Shown one piece after another: positions 59,807-64,000 of a DNA stretch of 64,000 nucleotides. The number at the start of each line of letters is the position of its first letter. The first letter of the stretch is position 1. The stretch comes from Alphaproteobacteria bacterium (GTDB lineage: Bacteria; Pseudomonadota; Alphaproteobacteria; RF32; CAG-239). The DNA lies in assembly GCA_015062585.1 (NCBI GenBank), contig SUUJ01000008.1, positions 1 through 64,000 on the forward strand, written 5' to 3'. Under the pieces are notes generated by a model. The model was not told the origin of the DNA and did no database searches. It was given only the letters and a program-made list of their open reading frames with translations. The position numbers were made by a program, and so were the translations under genes.

Positions 59807-60499
59807 TTATACGAGCAAGTGGTGTTTAGCAAAAGAGTAATAATCCGACGGGGTTATGATAAGGTGTTCGTGCAAAACGATACCGAGAGCGTCACAAGCT
59901 GATTTTACTCGTTTTGTTGCTTCAATATCATTGCTCGAAGGTTTTGGGTCGCCGGATGGGTGATTATGCACCATTATCACACCCGAAGCATTTTTCTTCA
60001 AGGCATTGGTTACAATATCTCTCGGGTTAATATTTACCGAAGATACCGAACCTTTTTGCAAAACTTCCGTTTCAATAACTTTTAGCTTGGTATCTACATA
60101 AATAACTCGCAAAACTTCAACTTCGCTATAACCCATGGCGCAACGACAAAATTCTATCAACGCGTCGGTTGATGATATAAACGGTGTATCATCGCAAGCC
60201 AAATTTTGCCAAGACAATTTTTGTGAAGCAAATTCGATAAATTTTATTAAAGTAGCCGAGTTTTCTTTGATACCATCAATTTCTAACAGCCTTTGATAAT
60301 CTGCCGTTATGATTCCGGCAAATGATCCGAACTCTTTAATCAAATTTTTGGCCAAAGGTTTTACATCGCGCCTGGGAATTGCATAGGTTAATAACAATTC
60401 TATGGCTTCATAATCCGCCATATCCGAACCTTTTGCTCGCAAAAATCTTTCTTTTAATCTTTGCCGATGTCCGATATACAACGCTTCTTCTTTCGCCAT
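59807..60499 (-). CDS. radC: RadC family JAB-domain protein
   Basis: 230 residues. N-terminal helix-hairpin-helix region (ELLLTYAIPRRDVKPLAKNLI, GIKENSATLIKF) and a C-terminal JAMM metalloprotease-like domain VHNHPSGDPKPSSNDIEATKRV. Despite its name its role in DNA repair is uncertain. It follows map by about 20 bp in a minus-strand operon sfsA-map-radC. Confidence 0.95.
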   Translation of the reverse strand: MAKEEALYIGHRQRLKERFLRAKGSDMADYEAIELLLTYAIPRRDVKPLAKNLIKEFGSFAGIITADYQRLLEIDGIKENSATLIKFIEFASQKLSWQNLACDDTPFISSTDALIEFCRCAMGYSEVEVLRVIYVDTKLKVIETEVLQKGSVSSVNINPRDIVTNALKKNASGVIMVHNHPSGDPKPSSNDIEATKRVKSACDALGIVLHEHLIITPSDYYSFAKHHLLV

Positions 60500-60520
60500 T
60501 ACAATAGTCCCTAAGAAAAA

Positions 60521-61324
60521 TTATTTTTTATATGGTGGTTGGTTTAAGCCCTTTGGCGAATAGGTAAATACTTCAGCACCGTCTTTGGTTACGCCGAGCG
60601 AATGTTCAAATTGCGCAGATAAAGAACGGTCTTTAGTTACGGCCGTCCAATCATTAGTTAAGATAGTGGCCTCTTTTTTACCGAAATTTATCATAGGTTC
60701 AATGGTAAAAAACATACCTTCTTCAATACGAGGTCCGGTTCCTTTTTTGCCGCAGTGCATTACATTGGGTTCATCATGAAAAACTTTGCCCAAACCATGA
60801 CCGCAAAACATATCGACAATCGAATAACCGTAATGATGCGCAACTTCTTCGATTGCCGCGCCGATATCTCCGAAATAAGCCCCCGGTTTAACCGCATCGA
60901 TTCCGCGCATTAAACATTCATAAGTTACATCGCACAATCTCTTAGCCTTAACCGATGGTTTGCCGGCATAATACATTCTTGAAGTGTCACCATACCAACC
61001 GTCGACAATAACCGTAACATCAATATTTAGCATATCGCCGTTAAGCAATTTGCGCTCAGCTGAAGGAATACCGTGACAAATTTCATGATTTATGGAAATA
61101 CAGGTAGATTTAGGATAACCTCTATATCCTAAACAAGCCGGAATTGCACCATGCTCTAAAATAAATTTTCGGCACAAATCATCCAAATATTCGGTTGTCA
61201 CACCAACATCAACAAAATCGGTAATATAATCCAAACATTCGGCAGCCAGCTTTCCGGCTTTGCGCATTCCTTCAAAGTCTTTAGTTGTATATATAGTGAT
61301 TCCGTCTTTATTTTTATTAGCCAT
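60521..61324 (-). CDS. map: Methionine aminopeptidase type I
   Basis: 267 residues. Metal-site residues sit in NIDVTVIVDGWYGDTSRMY, FCGHGLGKVFHDEPNV, FFTIEPMINFG and the C-terminal AQFEHSLGVT. It removes the start methionine from new proteins. Cotranscribed with sfsA (9-bp gap). Confidence 0.97.
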   Translation of the reverse strand: MANKNKDGITIYTTKDFEGMRKAGKLAAECLDYITDFVDVGVTTEYLDDLCRKFILEHGAIPACLGYRGYPKSTCISINHEICHGIPSAERKLLNGDMLNIDVTVIVDGWYGDTSRMYYAGKPSVKAKRLCDVTYECLMRGIDAVKPGAYFGDIGAAIEEVAHHYGYSIVDMFCGHGLGKVFHDEPNVMHCGKKGTGPRIEEGMFFTIEPMINFGKKEATILTNDWTAVTKDRSLSAQFEHSLGVTKDGAEVFTYSPKGLNQPPYKK

Positions 61325-61333
61325 GTTCTATCC

Positions 61334-62029
61334 TTAATACAAAATATCCAATTTGTGATCTATTTCTATATTGTCCTTTTTGACACTACATCCGTAACAG
61401 ATAAATTTTACGCCTGATTGAGCAGCTTTATAAACCGCGCCGGAAGCCAAAGTGCTGATATCCCAAACAAACTTTGCATCAAAGCAATCTTCTCGCGGTA
61501 CTATCAAAAACACATATGTTTCATGACCTTGCTCTGTTTTGCGCATCAACTCTTCAAAAACTTTCATTTCAAAAAAATTGATAGTATGCGGAAATACGGC
61601 GTATGAATCTCTTTTCAAATATATAGATGAAGCATAAACAAAACATTTTTCACCTTTGCTATTTGATAATATAAAGTCAACCCCTGAGAATTTTTCACTA
61701 TTTTCTAATATGGTACAATCCTCATATTTATCAAATTCTTTTAAGAGGTCATTTTCAAAGGCTTCTAAAAAAAGCGTTTTGTCATATTTGGGATTAGCAA
61801 ATACCAAAGTTCCGTCAACTTCAACAAAAGCAACATTATATCGTACAATACGATGAGGGTTAGATGTTCTTTTCAGCCAAACGGTAGTACCTTTTTTGCA
61901 TTGACCGGCAACATTCGGAGCACCGCAAAAAGCAACTATTTTTTGTCCGTCCTCAAGTTTTGCATCAATCAGCAAATTGTTGCAAACTGCATCTACTGAG
62001 GCTCTCAAAAGTTTATATTTATATTCCAA
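61334..62029 (-). CDS. sfsA: SfsA family protein (sugar fermentation stimulation; nucleic-acid binding)
   Basis: 231 residues. Family order: VWLKRTSNPHRIVRYNVAFVEVDG, VDFILSNSKGEKCFVYASSIYL, then RKTEQGHETYVFLIVPREDC and GVKFICYGCSVKKDNIEI. SfsA proteins carry an OB-like and a nuclease-like domain. Immediately upstream of map, as in several alphaproteobacteria. Confidence 0.9.
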   Translation of the reverse strand: MEYKYKLLRASVDAVCNNLLIDAKLEDGQKIVAFCGAPNVAGQCKKGTTVWLKRTSNPHRIVRYNVAFVEVDGTLVFANPKYDKTLFLEAFENDLLKEFDKYEDCTILENSEKFSGVDFILSNSKGEKCFVYASSIYLKRDSYAVFPHTINFFEMKVFEELMRKTEQGHETYVFLIVPREDCFDAKFVWDISTLASGAVYKAAQSGVKFICYGCSVKKDNIEIDHKLDILY

Positions 62030-62107
62030 TTGCTATAATCCCATTTAAAAAACTCAAACATTTCTTAAATTAAATGAAAATATTTAACATTTCAAGGAAT
62101 AAACGCA

Positions 62108-62593
62108 ATGAAGCAGGTATTTAAATTTATTTACACATTTTCCGCCACTATGCTTACCGCGTATATTTGCTCGGTTTTTACTCAATCAGGCATAAGAGAA
62201 TGGTACAATGCGGTTGAAAAACCGTTTTTGACACCGCCAAACATAGTATTTCCTATTGCGTGGTCGATATTGTATGTTTTGATTATGATATCAACATTTA
62301 TGGTTTTGCGCGATGCCGATTCTTTTAATCGCAAAAAGGCCAATAACCTGTTTATAGTTCAGCTTTTTTTACAAATTTTGTGGTGTTTTACATTTTTTAC
62401 GCAAGGGCATTTGGGCTTAGGTTTTGCCATAATACTTTTGCTTGATATGAGCGTGTTTGCCATGATAGTTGTATATGCCAAGGCAAACAAATTGGCTTCA
62501 TATATGTTATATCCGTATTATTGGTGGCTTTTGTTTGCCAGTTTTATGAATTTTAATTTTGTTTATAAATATGGTTTGGTAATGGTTTTTTAA
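62108..62593 (+). CDS. tspO: TspO/MBR family protein
   Basis: 161 residues, five membrane helices. EWYNAVEKPFLTPPNIVFPIAWSILYVLI is the family signature region, with W-rich later helices (FLQILWCFTFF; YYWWLLFASFMNF). TspO binds porphyrins and related ligands. It precedes alaS on the same strand. Confidence 0.92.
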   Translation: MKQVFKFIYTFSATMLTAYICSVFTQSGIREWYNAVEKPFLTPPNIVFPIAWSILYVLIMISTFMVLRDADSFNRKKANNLFIVQLFLQILWCFTFFTQGHLGLGFAIILLLDMSVFAMIVVYAKANKLASYMLYPYYWWLLFASFMNFNFVYKYGLVMVF

Positions 62594-62674
62594 GTGTTAA
62601 AAACACTTGCCAAGGTCAAAATTTTACATTACAAATGAGAAGTTAATGTTTATTTTGATTTTTGGGAAGAAAAA

Positions 62675-64000
62675 ATGACTACAGTAAATGAAATCAGAAG
62701 TACTTTTTTGAAGTATTTTGAAAAGAACGGACATAAGATTTTGCCTTCATCATCTTTGGTCCCCAATAACGACCCGACTTTAATGTTTACCAACTCGGGA
62801 ATGGTTCAATTCAAAAATATTTTCACCGGCAACGAAACTGCCGCCTTCAAGCGCGCGGCGACCTCCCAAAAATCTGTACGAGCCGGCGGAAAGCATAACG
62901 ATCTTGATGCTGTCGGTTATGATGTCAGACACCACACATTTTTTGAAATGTTGGGCAACTTTTCTTTTGGCGATTATTTCAAAGACGAAGCCATAGCTTA
63001 TGCTTGGGAATTGGTTACCAAAGAGTTCGGTATTGCTAAAGACAAATTAGCCGTAACATATTTTCATACTGACGAGGTTTCACGCGATATTTGGAAAAAA
63101 GTTTCCGGCTTACCTTCTGACAGAATTATACCGATTGCCACCAAAGACAATTTTTGGCAAATGGGCGATACCGGTCCTTGCGGTTACTGTTCTGAGATTT
63201 TTTATGATCATGGTCCCGAAGTTTGGGGCGGATTACCGGGTACACCGGAAGAAGACGGCGATCGTTGGATAGAAATTTGGAATTTAGTGTTTGATGAGTT
63301 TGAAGATTTGCCTGACGGAACTCGTGTTAACCTAAAACAGCGTTGTATTGATACCGGTATGGGCTTAGAGCGTATTTCGGCCATTTTGCAAGGCGTTCAC
63401 TCTAACTATGAAATTGATTTATTTCAAAACTTAATAAAATCAATCGCCGATATGGCCAATTCAGACCCCAAAGGCAAGTTTGCCTCATCTCACAATGTGA
63501 TTGCCGACCACTTGCGCTCTATGTCATTTTTGATTGCTGACGGCGTATTACCGTCAAACGAAGGCAGGGGCTATGTTTTGCGTCGTATTATGCGTCGAGC
63601 CATGCGCCATGTTCATATGCTCGGTGTTAACGAACCGATGATTTACAAACTATTGCCTTCATTACAAAAAGAAATGGGCGAAGCTTATCCCGAATTGATA
63701 AAAGCCGAAACTTTGATTTCTGAAACAATCAAAACCGAAGAAGAGCGCTTTATCAAAACTATGGAAAAAGGCTTAAAATTGCTCGATGACGAAACCAGAG
63801 ATATGAGCGAGGGCGATTGTTTGGACGGTAAGGTCGCATTCAAACTTTATGATACTTACGGATTCCCGCTTGATTTAACTCAAGATGCCTTAAAATTGCG
63901 TAATATCAGTGTTGATGAAAAAGCTTTTAACGAGGCAATGGAAGCTCAAAAAGCTGAAGCTCGCAAAAATTGGGCTGGTTCGGGTGATGCCGGAACGGAA
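62675..64000 (+). CDS. alaS: Alanyl-tRNA synthetase, N-terminal part (cut by window edge)
   Basis: 442 codons with no stop to the window end. The start ATG at 62675 follows GGGAAGA. Catalytic-core motifs: [66 protein letters not shown], and [15 protein letters not shown]. It charges tRNA-Ala. The editing and C-Ala domains lie outside the window. Confidence 0.97.
   Translation, partial: MTTVNEIRSTFLKYFEKNGHKILPSSSLVPNNDPTLMFTNSGMVQFKNIFTGNETAAFKRAATSQKSVRAGGKHNDLDAVGYDVRHHTFFEMLGNFSFGDYFKDEAIAYAWELVTKEFGIAKDKLAVTYFHTDEVSRDIWKKVSGLPSDRIIPIATKDNFWQMGDTGPCGYCSEIFYDHGPEVWGGLPGTPEEDGDRWIEIWNLVFDEFEDLPDGTRVNLKQRCIDTGMGLERISAILQGVHSNYEIDLFQNLIKSIADMANSDPKGKFASSHNVIADHLRSMSFLIADGVLPSNEGRGYVLRRIMRRAMRHVHMLGVNEPMIYKLLPSLQKEMGEAYPELIKAETLISETIKTEEERFIKTMEKGLKLLDDETRDMSEGDCLDGKVAFKLYDTYGFPLDLTQDALKLRNISVDEKAFNEAMEAQKAEARKNWAGSGDAGTE

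Noticed and set aside
1..64000. CRISPR array, insertion sequence with transposase, or prophage
   Set aside because: No short regularly spaced repeats with unique spacers were seen, and no transposase, integrase, capsid or terminase genes were recognised.

Overview
The window is AT-rich DNA that reads as an alphaproteobacterium. The genes supporting this are yajC-secD-secF, a sufB-C-D-S-T operon with a separate sufE, acpP-fabF-mltG, an outer-membrane beta-barrel protein, lgt, OpgB-like and NlpD-like envelope genes, and a small basic ORF overlapping murA. L-lactate dehydrogenase and the many lineage-specific orphan genes suggest a fermentative, host- or gut-associated organism. That lifestyle and the exact order are inference. 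Both ends of the window cut through genes: an ABC-type periplasmic binding protein on the left and alaS on the right.

Layout. 0-2.2 kb: binding-protein tail, tRNA-Pro(GGG) with a decayed copy beside it, an N-formylglutamate-amidohydrolase-like gene and a YgjV-like membrane gene. 2.2-7 kb (minus strand): an OB-fold stress protein, then the yajC-secD-secF-flavin reductase-orphan operon. 7-9.2 kb: two paralogous orphan genes. 9.3-12.4 kb: two closely related family 2 glycosyltransferases, one fused to a polysaccharide pyruvyl transferase-like domain, with a multi-hairpin RNA candidate between them. 12.4-20.3 kb: nlpD-like gene, the SUF operon with an embedded MazG-like gene, then a murein-peptidase-like/GNAT pair. 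20.4-28 kb: sufE-sucC-sucD-comF, a tandem-HTH regulator, queA, a membrane protein with a degenerate GGDEF domain, and lgt. 28-36.3 kb: a DnaA-box-like cluster, ybjN, mltG-fabF-acpP, ldh, an outer-membrane protein, mtaB-ftsY.

36.3-50.7 kb is an accessory region. Most of its genes are orphans, each with its own near-consensus sigma-70 promoter and intrinsic terminator: five small FxLW-motif proteins, two 2-TM proteins, three large helical proteins and two DUF1566-like proteins. Known genes (vanX-like, cstA-like, nudix, IMPase) sit among them. Several orphans are paralogues that share 5' leaders and terminators, which suggests duplication of whole expression cassettes.

50.7-56.4 kb: GNAT, HAD phosphatase, a 666-residue helical-HAD protein, and a methyltransferase bracketed by about 265-bp direct repeats. 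This runs into tandem repeat units built from the 3' end and terminator of tRNA-Thr(GGT). 56.4-64 kb: murA operon, OpgB-like transferase, radC, map, sfsA, tspO and alaS.

The most unusual points are a SucCD pair that lacks the phosphohistidine and its glutamate partner in SucD and has altered glycine-rich motifs in SucC, a family of repeats that grow at tRNA genes, and the orphan cassettes with conserved leaders.
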